A stretch of DNA of 64,000 nt from NCBI GenBank assembly GCA_900541035.1, contig UQIN01000004.1, positions 1-64,000 on the forward strand, written 5' to 3'. The notes beneath the pieces are model-generated. The model saw nothing but the letters and a program-made list of their open reading frames with translations. It was not told the origin of the DNA and did not search any database. This document shows positions 8,062 through 16,609 of the stretch, piece after piece. Source of the DNA: an uncultured Collinsella sp. (GTDB taxonomy: Bacteria; Actinomycetota; Coriobacteriia; Coriobacteriales; Coriobacteriaceae). The position numbers and the translations under genes are program-made. The number at the start of each line of letters is the position of its first letter. Positions within the stretch are counted from its first letter, which is position 1.

Positions 8062-10536
8062 CTACTCCACCGGTTTGAAGATGGTGGCCTGGCCGAAGAC
8101 GCTGCGGATGAGGGCCTTGGCCTCGTCCTCGGTCTGCGGGATGCTCGGGGCTGCGCCCTGATGGCCGAAGGGGCTGCCAGCACCGGGATTGGATTCCCAG
8201 GGAGCGGCGGGGACGTCGTCGTTTGCAGAGGCTGCGGGTGCCACAGCAGCGGACTTGGGCGCGGACGCCGCACCCGGCACGTCGAACGGAGGCAGATCGT
8301 CCCCGCTCGCATCGACAGCGAAGCCGCCGACCATAGCGTCGTCGTAGGGCACCTGCTCGGATTCCCACGGCGCGGACTGCGCGACAGGCTGAGCCTTGGG
8401 GGCAGCCGAGCGCTCGGGCGCACGAGGTGCGGGCTCGGTCGGGAGCTTACCCGTGGCAGGAGCGCCGGCGGGGTTGTCGGAGCGTAGCCAGGGGGCTTTG
8501 CCCAGGTCAGACGACTTGGGCGCGGGCGAGACGGGCTTGGGCGCGGGTGTCGGAGCAGCCGGTTTGGGCGCCGCGGGCTTAGGCGCCGACGGGGTCGATG
8601 CCGCTACCGGTGCCGTTTGCTGCTGCGACGCGCTGGCGCTCGAGGATGCAGGGGCCGCCGAGAACACGGGTTGCGGGTCCGCAGATGCCGCAGCCCGTGC
8701 AGATGGAGAATGCTCCTCATGTTGAGGAGCCGGCGTGCCACCCCCATCCAGGACATAGTCGACGGTGCGACGACCGAAAACCGCGCAGACCGTCGGCAGG
8801 ACCACCGACTGCGTATCGGCGCGACCGAGCATCTTAATGGCAAAAGTCGAACCCGCGGGGAACGAGACCGTGAGCTTGGAGCCGTCGTCGGCCGTGGCGC
8901 GGGCGTTGAGCAAAAGCCCTGCGTAGGAAGCCTGACGCGCCTTGACACGCTCGACGACCTCGGCCCATTTGCGCTGGAGCTCGCCGGCGTCCTCAACCGC
9001 GGGGGTCTCGGCAGCACCGGCGGCGGCAACCTGGGCGGCGTTGTTGGGCTTGGACACCGACACGGTCGATGCAGCAGGCGCGGAAGCCGGAGCCGCAACG
9101 GGCTGAGGTGCAGGCGTTACAGGTCTGGGCGCCGGCGCAGGAGCCGCGGACTTGGTCGCAGGCTGGGCAGCCGGAACAGCAGCGCCGCGGTCCCAAGGCA
9201 TACCGCCCTGGCGCGCGGACGTAGCAGCGGGGGCAGCGGATGCCGCCGGAGCGGCAGCACGAGCGCCCGAAATGAGCGTCGGCTGTTGGGCAGCAGCGGG
9301 TACGGATGCTGCAGGCGCGGCGGCCTGAGCAGCAGCCACGCTCGCCGGCACGGCGCCGTTGGCAATCATGGCCTCCAGGCGTGCCACGCGCTCGGCCAAT
9401 GCCTCAATCGTTAAATCGGCCTCGGGACGCGCCAGACGCGTGCAGGCAATCTCGAGCACCAGGCGCACGTCGCTCGCGCCCCTCATCTCCAGTGCGGCAT
9501 CGTCGAGCACCGTCAGCACGCGGGCCAGGCGGTCGGCAGGATGCTCGCCAAAGGCAGCGGCCTCGGCAGCAAGCGCCTCGGCCTGCTCGGAGCCGCCCTC
9601 AAACAGCTCGGCACGGGCACCGGCAACGCAGGCAACGTACACGTCGCGCACATGCGCCACCAGGTCGCGCGTCAGCTCCAGCAGGTCATTGCCCTCCTCG
9701 ACCTGCACACGGATCAGTCCATAGAGCTCGGCAACATCGCGATCGGCAATGGCGCGGGAAAACTCGCCCAGAATCTGGTCCGAAACCTCGCCCAAAAGCG
9801 AGCGGGCGTCGTCCGCATGCACAGAACCGTTGCCAAAGACGCTCAGCTGCTCCAGCGTGGAAAGCGCGTCGCGCATACCGCCCTTGGCATGGCGCGCCAC
9901 AATGGCGAGTGCCTCGTCGTCGTAATCGAAGCCCTCCTGCTCGCACACGTAAGACAGGCGATGCTCGATATCCTCGTTGCCGATGCGGTGGAAATCGAAG
10001 CGCTGGCAGCGTGAGAGAATGGTCTCCAGAATCTTTTGCGGGTCGGTGGTGCACAGCACAAAGATCACGTGTGCCGGCGGCTCCTCAAGCGTCTTGAGCA
10101 GCGCGTTGAACGCCGCCGTCGTGAGCATGTGGACCTCGTCGATGATATAAATCTTGTACTTGCCGCGCACCGGGGCAAAGTTGACGGAGTTGATGATCTC
10201 CTCGCGCACGTTGTCCACGCCGGTACGGCTTGCGGCATCGAGCTCGTAGACATCGGGGTGGTTACCCTCGGCAATGAGCTCGCACTCCTCGCAAGTACCG
10301 TCGGGCATGCAGCCGCTTGCACCCTCGGCGCGCGCCGCCTCGGCATTGCGGCACAGCAGCGCCTTGGCCAGAATGCGCGCCATGGTGGTCTTGCCCGTGC
10401 CGCGCGGTCCGCAGAACAGGTAGGCGTGGGACAGGCGCCCCTCGGTGATGGCGTGCTCGAGCGTCGAGACGATATGCTGCTGGCCCACCACGGAGTCAAA
10501 GGTGAGCGGGCGATACTTTCGGTACAACGATTCCAT
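8062..10536 (-). CDS. dnaX: DNA polymerase III subunits gamma/tau
   Basis: DnaX is the clamp-loader ATPase and polymerase organiser. The start MESLYRKYRP at 10536 follows GGGGGAG. Domain I has Walker A GPRGTGKTTMAR (about 45), a zinc module (CRNAEAARAEGASGC...CEEC), DEVHML (Walker B), and the sensor/SRC motif ILSRCQRFDF. The AAA+ lid and oligomerisation domain follow. From about residue 390 the protein becomes a very long Ala/Pro/Ser-rich segment, making 824 residues, longer than typical bacterial DnaX. A tau-like conserved patch (RKWAEVVERVKARQASYAGLLLNA) is embedded in it near 530. The C-terminus VFGQATIFKPVE ends close to the convergent gene. Confidence 0.95.
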   Translation of the reverse strand: MESLYRKYRPLTFDSVVGQQHIVSTLEHAITEGRLSHAYLFCGPRGTGKTTMARILAKALLCRNAEAARAEGASGCMPDGTCEECELIAEGNHPDVYELDAASRTGVDNVREEIINSVNFAPVRGKYKIYIIDEVHMLTTAAFNALLKTLEEPPAHVIFVLCTTDPQKILETILSRCQRFDFHRIGNEDIEHRLSYVCEQEGFDYDDEALAIVARHAKGGMRDALSTLEQLSVFGNGSVHADDARSLLGEVSDQILGEFSRAIADRDVAELYGLIRVQVEEGNDLLELTRDLVAHVRDVYVACVAGARAELFEGGSEQAEALAAEAAAFGEHPADRLARVLTVLDDAALEMRGASDVRLVLEIACTRLARPEADLTIEALAERVARLEAMIANGAVPASVAAAQAAAPAASVPAAAQQPTLISGARAAAPAASAAPAATSARQGGMPWDRGAAVPAAQPATKSAAPAPAPRPVTPAPQPVAAPASAPAASTVSVSKPNNAAQVAAAGAAETPAVEDAGELQRKWAEVVERVKARQASYAGLLLNARATADDGSKLTVSFPAGSTFAIKMLGRADTQSVVLPTVCAVFGRRTVDYVLDGGGTPAPQHEEHSPSARAAASADPQPVFSAAPASSSASASQQQTAPVAASTPSAPKPAAPKPAAPTPAPKPVSPAPKSSDLGKAPWLRSDNPAGAPATGKLPTEPAPRAPERSAAPKAQPVAQSAPWESEQVPYDDAMVGGFAVDASGDDLPPFDVPGAASAPKSAAVAPAASANDDVPAAPWESNPGAGSPFGHQGAAPSIPQTEDEAKALIRSVFGQATIFKPVE

Positions 10537-10652
10537 GGGTGCTCCCCCGGGTATACTGAGTCTTGTTGCCGCGGCGGCCATGCGGTCGCACGGCATACTG
10601 CATTCCATAATAACCCGTACGGCGAGCCCGCCGCGATAGGAGTCCAAAGAGC

Positions 10653-11369
10653 ATGGCAGACGCAGAGAGCAACCTCGTTCCCTCCGAAGCAGCCGACCAG
10701 GTCGAGGTCGCGCTCGAGGAGCAGGCCGCAGCCGATGACGGCATCCTGTACCTCAACGAGTACCAGTACGAAAACGACCTGGTCACCGACTTCGCCCGCC
10801 TGGTCGCCTCGCCCAGGCGTCGCGGCTCGCTGTATGTCGCCGCGGCAGTTGCCGCGCTCATCGGCATCGGCATGCTGGTGGCCGGCGGCAGCTGGATCAA
10901 GTTCGGCGTCGTGTTGATCGTGTTCGGCGCCTTTTTGGCCTGGTGGAGCAAGAACCTGCACCACACGCTCGCCCGCGACTTTATCGACGCCGTCGAGGCC
11001 GACGAGTCCATGGGTGGCCGCTATCGCCGCGTCGCCGCCAACGAGGACGGCCTGATGGTTTGGGGCAAGAGTGGCAAGTCGCAGTTCTTCCCGTTTGACA
11101 AGCTCGACCACGTACTCGACGGCGAGCGCATCTTTGTGGCCATGTTCGCCGACCAGGGCGTGACGATCCCCAAGGACACCTTCGTCCGTGGCGATGCCGA
11201 ACAGTTTGGCCCCTTCCTCAAGGCCCGTATCAACAAAAAACTCCGCATCGAGACCAAGAAGAAGAAAATGAAGGCCGAGAAGGCCGCCGCCGAGGCCAAA
11301 CAGGGCGACAAGCCCCAGGAGACCAAGGGCAAGCAGCGCAAGCAGAAAAAGAACAAGAAGAAGCGCTAA
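10653..11369 (+). CDS. YcxB-like two-helix membrane protein
   Basis: The ATG is preceded by AGGAG. The 238-residue protein has an acidic N-terminus, two adjacent membrane segments (about 68-105), a small domain resembling YcxB-like proteins (GRYRRVAANEDGLMVWGKSG...FFPFDKLDHVLDGERIFVAMF), and a strongly basic Lys/Ala/Gln tail (KKKKMKAEKAAAEAKQGDK...KKNKKKR) probably contacting nucleic acid or lipid headgroups. It is divergent from dnaX with about 115 bases between starts. Function unknown; the family call rests on overall pattern only. Confidence 0.65.
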   Translation: MADAESNLVPSEAADQVEVALEEQAAADDGILYLNEYQYENDLVTDFARLVASPRRRGSLYVAAAVAALIGIGMLVAGGSWIKFGVVLIVFGAFLAWWSKNLHHTLARDFIDAVEADESMGGRYRRVAANEDGLMVWGKSGKSQFFPFDKLDHVLDGERIFVAMFADQGVTIPKDTFVRGDAEQFGPFLKARINKKLRIETKKKKMKAEKAAAEAKQGDKPQETKGKQRKQKKNKKKR

Positions 11370-11513
11370 GGCCAAGACAGACAGGCAGCCTCGCATCCCG
11401 TTATCCTCGCCATCCGCCCGAGCGTGCTACACTAGCAGCATCTATGCCACCGCGAATGGCTCGGCCCCGCGCCCGCCGCTCGCAAACGAACTTTAAACGC
11501 ACGAGGGTTGGCC

Positions 11514-13367
11514 ATGCCGCTTTTCCCGCAACATACCGCCCGGTTCTCGCCGGACGTTCCTTTGGAGGGCACCAGCTCTCGCGAGCTGCTCAAGCGGTAC
11601 CAGCCGCTCGAGACACTTGCGACCGGCGGTTTTGGCTCCATCGAGATCTGCCGCGACACGCACCTGCGCCGCCGCGTCGCCATTAAGCGCATCCCCCTTA
11701 TCAACGGTGCCGGCATGCCCGCCAGCGACATCATGGATGTCCTGCGCGAGGCGCACACCGCCGCCATGCTTCAACATCCCAATATCGTGCAGGTCATCGA
11801 CTTTACGCACGACACAGCCTATGCCTACCTGGTTATGGAATATGTCGATGGCATGTCGCTGGCCGAGTTTTTGCACCGCGTGGACGGCCACTCACTTACC
11901 TTTGACGAGGCCGCGGCCATTGCCGATGCCCTGGGCCAGGCGCTCACCTTCGCCCATAGTAATGGCGTACTCCACCTGGACATTAAGCCCGCCAACGTGC
12001 TCATCGACCACTCGGGCAATGTAAAGCTCACCGACTTTGGCATGGCGCGGCTGTCGTCCGCCGGTGGCTTTGGCGGCTCGCGCGGCGGCACCATCGGCTA
12101 CATGCCGCCCGAGCAGCTCGATATCGAGACCGGTACGGTCGACGAGCGCGCCGATGTCTTTGCCCTCGCCTGTGTGATCTACGAGGGCCTGTGCGGCAGC
12201 GCTCCCTTTATGGCGGCCACGCCCGCCGACTCGCTCGACCGCATCATCGGCGGCGCCACCTATCCCAGCGAGCTGATACCACACTTTCCCCCGGGAGCCG
12301 AGAGCGCGCTCATGAGCGCGCTCTCCCCCATGCCGCAGGACCGCCCCAACAGCATCGAGGCATTTTGCGACCAGCTCCTTGCCGGTCTGGGCAGCGTGCG
12401 CGAAGGCCGTCGCAGCCTGGAGCAAATGGTTGGCGAGCTTTCGGATGACGAGCAGGAGCTCGACGGTATCGAGCCGTCGCACTACGAGGACGACGCCATC
12501 GAGGTCGACCCCGCACTTGGCTGGGCGGGCACGCGCTGGAGCCATGCGCGCGACTACACCATGCGCGCTATCTCGGCGCTAACGTGCGGCACCTTTAGCT
12601 TTTTGCTGATGCAAACGGCCGGGGTCGCGGCGCTTCCCGGCCTGGTCATTGCGGCTATCGCAATCGGAGCGGCGGCTGGCCTGGCCCCCCAGATTGGCTC
12701 GGCCATCTCGGCTGTGGGCTTTTTGGTGCTCATGGCCAACGCCACCATGCAGGCGCAGAGCATCCTGTCGATGTTGCCCGTCGCGGTGATCTTTGCCGCC
12801 GCCATGTCCGGTTGGTGGATCGCCTGGGGTCGCACCGAGGCTGCCGCGAGCGCCGCACTCACCTGTGCACTCGCGCTTGGCTGTCTGACCGGCAATACCT
12901 TCCTGGCAGCTGGGGTCGCCGCCGGCGTCGCGTCATTTTGGCTCGGCCCGGCAAGCGCCGCCGCGGCAACGGGCATGGGCGCGCTTTTTGCCCGCCTGGC
13001 GACAGTCGCGCTTTCAGCCGGAGGCGTGCTGGGGCTCGGTAACGTTGCCGCAGCGCTGGGAGACCCGCTCCTTTGGGCTGCCTTTGGGCTGGCCGCGGCA
13101 ACTGCCGCAGCGTCATCCGCGCTGCTCAATGCCCATGCCAAGCGTGCCAATCAGGGCTCAAACCTTGCCGCAATCGCCGCCATCGCTGTCACCGGCATCG
13201 GCTGCGCAGCGGCGTCCTGTCTTGCACACCATATGGAAATTGCCAGCCTTGCAGCCGCGGTCATCGCCAAGGCGGCGGTTGCGGGAATCCTATCCTCTAT
13301 AATCGTTGGGATATGCCTATATTTGCTCGGATACCAAAGAACCTATACGGAGAGTGATCTTTCGTGA
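11514..13367 (+). CDS. Ser/Thr protein kinase with polytopic membrane C-terminus
   Basis: The ATG at 11514 follows GAGGG; an upstream TTG is in frame. The 617-residue product has a kinase domain (about 25-300) with GGFGSIEIC, VAIKRIP (Lys), LDIKPANVL, DFGMARL and GYMPPEQLD. The catalytic loop reads HLD where HRD is usual, a loss of the conserved Arg that normally couples to activation-loop phosphorylation. After an acidic linker the C-terminal half (about 340-610) is a string of roughly ten hydrophobic, Ala/Gly-rich helices. Its stop overlaps the GTG of fhaA. Position at the head of the fha-pst-rodA-pbp-pknB cluster suggests a role like PknA in actinobacteria. Confidence 0.87.
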   Translation: MPLFPQHTARFSPDVPLEGTSSRELLKRYQPLETLATGGFGSIEICRDTHLRRRVAIKRIPLINGAGMPASDIMDVLREAHTAAMLQHPNIVQVIDFTHDTAYAYLVMEYVDGMSLAEFLHRVDGHSLTFDEAAAIADALGQALTFAHSNGVLHLDIKPANVLIDHSGNVKLTDFGMARLSSAGGFGGSRGGTIGYMPPEQLDIETGTVDERADVFALACVIYEGLCGSAPFMAATPADSLDRIIGGATYPSELIPHFPPGAESALMSALSPMPQDRPNSIEAFCDQLLAGLGSVREGRRSLEQMVGELSDDEQELDGIEPSHYEDDAIEVDPALGWAGTRWSHARDYTMRAISALTCGTFSFLLMQTAGVAALPGLVIAAIAIGAAAGLAPQIGSAISAVGFLVLMANATMQAQSILSMLPVAVIFAAAMSGWWIAWGRTEAAASAALTCALALGCLTGNTFLAAGVAAGVASFWLGPASAAAATGMGALFARLATVALSAGGVLGLGNVAAALGDPLLWAAFGLAAATAAASSALLNAHAKRANQGSNLAAIAAIAVTGIGCAAASCLAHHMEIASLAAAVIAKAAVAGILSSIIVGICLYLLGYQRTYTESDLS

Positions 13368-14374
13368 ACTTCCTGAACATCTTCGAGGACCACGTGGCCG
13401 GCATCTTCGGTGCCACCCGTGCCCCGTTCTCCTTTAAGAAGCTTGCCAAGCAGGCCGCTCGCGACATGGAGGATCAGACTCTGGTGATCAACGGCGTCAA
13501 CACGGCGCCGGCACTCTATACCATCCTTATCGCCGCCGACGACGATCCCATGCTCGCCCCGTTCTACCCCGAGCTTTCGCGCGAGGTCCGCGAGTTTGTG
13601 AAGGCGCAGGCCGAAAAGCGCCGCTATGTCTTTGTCGGCGAGCCCCTCGTGCGCTTTATGATCGATCCGCAGCTGCGCGCCGGCAAGTTCTCGGTCTTTG
13701 CCGAGAACGTCGATGCCCCCACGCTCGGCCGCCTGTACGAAGAAGAGCGCGCCTATCAAAACGGCCTGGGCCAGAACAACTCCGCGGCAAGCCGTGCCGC
13801 CAGCGCCCCGCGCGCCGGCCAGCAGCAGTTTGCTGCCCCGCAGCAGCAGCGTCCCGCCGCCATGCCCCAGCAGCAGCCGACGCCTCGCGCCGCCGCTCCC
13901 GACCCGCTTGCCGTGGCAGACCCCTTCGCGCCTAGCATCCCCGACCCTGCCGCTCCCATCCCGGTGCCGCAGACCGTCTCGCGTGACGCGCTTGCCGGCA
14001 TGGGCGGAGCCGCCGCGACCGGTGCCGCCGTGGGCCTAGGCGCCGCAGCCGGCATCGCCTCCAACATGGCGAGCACTCGCGCCCCGCAGCGTCCGCTCGC
14101 CCAGCTCGTCGACGTCGTGAGCGGCGAGAGCCATAGCATCACCTCCGCACAGGTGACCATCGGTCGCGAGCGCTCAGTTTCCGACATTGCCCTGCGCGAC
14201 CCCAACGTGTCGCGCCGCCACGCCCAGCTCACCTTTACGGGCTCGGATTGGTCGATCGAGGATCTCAATTCCACCAACGGCACGCTCGTCAACAACCGCC
14301 GCATTACGCGCTGCCCGCTGCGCAACGGCGATCTGCTGACGTTTGGCCTGAGTACCTTTGAATTTAGGGGATAG
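13364..14374 (+). CDS. fhaA: FhaA-like protein (DUF3662 plus FHA)
   Basis: The GTG start overlaps the kinase TGA and is preceded by GGAGAG. The 336-residue product has the FhaA N-terminal domain (MNFLNIFEDHVAGIFGATRAPFSFKKLAKQ, about 1-125), a Gln/Pro/Ala-rich linker (about 140-240), and a C-terminal FHA domain with GRERSVSDI, SRRHAQL and LNSTNGT. In mycobacteria FhaA binds the phosphorylated MviN pseudokinase and lets peptidoglycan precursor flux respond to PknB. Here it is the first member of a tightly spaced run with fhaB and pstP. Confidence 0.92.
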   Translation: MNFLNIFEDHVAGIFGATRAPFSFKKLAKQAARDMEDQTLVINGVNTAPALYTILIAADDDPMLAPFYPELSREVREFVKAQAEKRRYVFVGEPLVRFMIDPQLRAGKFSVFAENVDAPTLGRLYEEERAYQNGLGQNNSAASRAASAPRAGQQQFAAPQQQRPAAMPQQQPTPRAAAPDPLAVADPFAPSIPDPAAPIPVPQTVSRDALAGMGGAAATGAAVGLGAAAGIASNMASTRAPQRPLAQLVDVVSGESHSITSAQVTIGRERSVSDIALRDPNVSRRHAQLTFTGSDWSIEDLNSTNGTLVNNRRITRCPLRNGDLLTFGLSTFEFRG

Positions 14375-14380
14375 TCGCTT

Positions 14381-14797
14381 ATGAACATCGATATAGTCCT
14401 TTTTGCAGGCCGCATCGTCCTGGTCGCCCTGCTCTATATCTTTCTGTTCGCCGTCATGAAGACCGGCGTGGGACTTGTGCGTGGACAGCGCCGCGACTCG
14501 GCTATCTGGACGATCGATGTGGACAAGGGTCCGCGCGGTATCCGCGGCATCCACGTAGACATGCTCGGCCCCGTCATCGTCGGTCGCTCGCCATCTTCGG
14601 ACATCTGCATCAACGAACCGTTCGTTTCAGCCTCGCACGCGCGCTTTTCGCTGCAGGGCCCGGCGCTCATCATCGAGGACCTCAACTCACTTAACGGCAC
14701 GCTCGTCAACGGCCGCCAACTCGTGGAGCCCGCGACGCTGCGTGAGGGCGACGAAGTCCAGATTGGCGACGTGGTCATGAAGGTGAACCGTCGATGA
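14381..14797 (+). CDS. fhaB: FhaB-like membrane FHA protein
   Basis: The 138-residue product has an N-terminal membrane anchor (about 5-27), a short basic stretch, then an FHA domain with GRSPSSDI, SASHARF and LNSLNGT. This is the layout of actinobacterial FhaB/FipA, a PknB substrate and division-linked adaptor. It follows fhaA by six bases, and its stop overlaps the start of the phosphatase gene (ATGA). Confidence 0.92.
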   Translation: MNIDIVLFAGRIVLVALLYIFLFAVMKTGVGLVRGQRRDSAIWTIDVDKGPRGIRGIHVDMLGPVIVGRSPSSDICINEPFVSASHARFSLQGPALIIEDLNSLNGTLVNGRQLVEPATLREGDEVQIGDVVMKVNRR

Positions 14798-16593
14798 TCG
14801 ACGAGGAGAACAAGTCCGCAACTATGACCGAGGCACCGGCCGCCGCCACAGCTGCGCCGGCCCACGCCGCTCCGGCGGACTCCGCACCCGTGGAGCCCGA
14901 GGACACCGTGTTCTCCCTGCCTCTTTCGCATGTAACGCATGATATTTCGGATCTCGCCGATAACGAGGACGAAGAGGATGCCGCAGCGGCGCCCATCGGC
15001 GCACATGCTGCGGAACAGCCCACAGCGCCCGAAGCAACCCCGGCGCCGGCTCACTTTGCAGAGCCCGTCGCCGCGGCAATCAACGAGAGCGCTGCGGTGT
15101 TTGCGGCACCCGAGCCCGCCGCGCCGGCGTTTCCCATGGCCCCGGCGTCCGAGGTTGCGCCCGCGTCTACGCCGGCGCCCGAGCCTATAGACGTCAGCCC
15201 GCAAGACGACGAGTCGACCGCCCGCGTGTCCGAGGAGCCCGACTCCCCGGACACCGGTGATTCCGAATCAAACCCCGTGACCGACACCGTCTCTCCCGGT
15301 GACACCGCCGAAATCGACGTTGCCGCCGTTGAGGCCAAGCTCAAAGACCCCGGCTCGACCATGAGCTTTGAGCCCCTGACCGAGGAGCGCATCGAGACCG
15401 ACTCGACCTATGATGCCGGCACCACCACGCAACTTATGTGGGGCGCCCGCTCCGACGTTGGCTGCGTGCGCCCGCACAATGAGGATTCCTACCTGGTGCA
15501 GTCGCCGCTCTTTTGCGTATGCGACGGCATGGGTGGTCACGCTGCCGGCGAGGTAGCCTCTTCCATCGCCGTCGAGACTATTGCCAAGACGGCCCCACAG
15601 TCCGCCGACGCAGCACGCCTGGCCGCAGCCGTCGAGGCAGCCAACGCCGCCGTAATCGAGGCGGCCCTGAACGGCCTGGGCAAGCCCGGCATGGGCTGCA
15701 CAGCCACCTGCGCCTACATCGAAAACGACACGCTCGCCATCGCCCACGTGGGCGACTCTCGCGCCTATCTGCTCCACGAGGGCACGCTCATCCGCGTGAC
15801 CCGCGACCACTCCTACGTGGAGGAGCTCGTGGACGCCGGCGAGATCACGGCAGACGAGGCTCGCGTCCACCCCAACCGTTCGGTCATCACCCGCGCACTG
15901 GGCTCGGACCCCGCCATGTATGCCGACCACTTCACTCTGCATATCGAGGAAGGCGACCGTCTGATCCTGTGCTCCGACGGCCTCTCGAGCATGATTCCCG
16001 ATAGCGATATCGAGAACATCGCCACGCAGTCCTCAACCGCGCAAATCTGCGTCGACAACCTAGTGGACGCGGCGCTTGCCGCCGGCGGCCACGACAACGT
16101 GACCGTAGTAGTCGTTGACCTGGTTGACGATGGCGTTATGCGCGAGGCGCAACGCGTGCGTCGCCGCAACATTACTATCGCCGCCATCCTGGCCCTCGTC
16201 TTTGTGCTGGCAGCTGGCATCTGGGCCTACACGGGTGTCACCGGCTCATACTACCTGGGTACCTACCAGGGCAATGTCGCCGTCTGGCGCGGCCTGCCCG
16301 GCAAGCCGCTCGGACTCAAGCTCCACTGGCTCGAGAGCGAAACCAGCATTAAGCTGTCCGACCTGCCCGAAGACACGCAAAACCGCCTCAAGGCGGGCAT
16401 TCCGCAAACAAGTGTCGACGATGCGCAGGACACGATATCCAAGTACCGCCACCAGATCGACGAGGAGCAGACCCGCCAGGTGATCGACGCGCAAACGATT
16501 CGCGACAACACCAATCAGGGATCGACCTCCGAATCAGATTCCGAGAAAACCGCCGAACAGTCCGCCGAGGCCGAAGCCTCCGATAAGAACTAG
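14794..16593 (+). CDS. pstP: PP2C-family Ser/Thr phosphatase with long acidic N-terminus
   Basis: The 599-residue product is the phosphatase partner of the kinases. The PP2C core (about 210-445) shows SDVGCVRPHNEDSY, CVCDGMGGHAAGE (metal-binding Asp and Gly-Gly), VGDSRAYL, LCSDGLSSM and HDNVTVVVVDL. One membrane helix follows (about 455-475), then an extracellular domain of about 120 residues ending in a Ser/Glu tail. Unlike mycobacterial PstP, which starts with the PP2C core, about 205 residues of Ala/Pro/Glu/Asp-rich, probably disordered sequence precede it. The start overlaps the fhaB stop. Confidence 0.93.
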   Translation: MIDEENKSATMTEAPAAATAAPAHAAPADSAPVEPEDTVFSLPLSHVTHDISDLADNEDEEDAAAAPIGAHAAEQPTAPEATPAPAHFAEPVAAAINESAAVFAAPEPAAPAFPMAPASEVAPASTPAPEPIDVSPQDDESTARVSEEPDSPDTGDSESNPVTDTVSPGDTAEIDVAAVEAKLKDPGSTMSFEPLTEERIETDSTYDAGTTTQLMWGARSDVGCVRPHNEDSYLVQSPLFCVCDGMGGHAAGEVASSIAVETIAKTAPQSADAARLAAAVEAANAAVIEAALNGLGKPGMGCTATCAYIENDTLAIAHVGDSRAYLLHEGTLIRVTRDHSYVEELVDAGEITADEARVHPNRSVITRALGSDPAMYADHFTLHIEEGDRLILCSDGLSSMIPDSDIENIATQSSTAQICVDNLVDAALAAGGHDNVTVVVVDLVDDGVMREAQRVRRRNITIAAILALVFVLAAGIWAYTGVTGSYYLGTYQGNVAVWRGLPGKPLGLKLHWLESETSIKLSDLPEDTQNRLKAGIPQTSVDDAQDTISKYRHQIDEEQTRQVIDAQTIRDNTNQGSTSESDSEKTAEQSAEAEASDKN

Positions 16594-16609
16594 AAAGGGA
16601 GTGCCGCTT

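Noticed and set aside
10537..10652. SRP RNA near dnaX
   Set aside because: This gene often lies close to dnaX, but the conserved GGAAGG...AGCAGCC domain is absent here.
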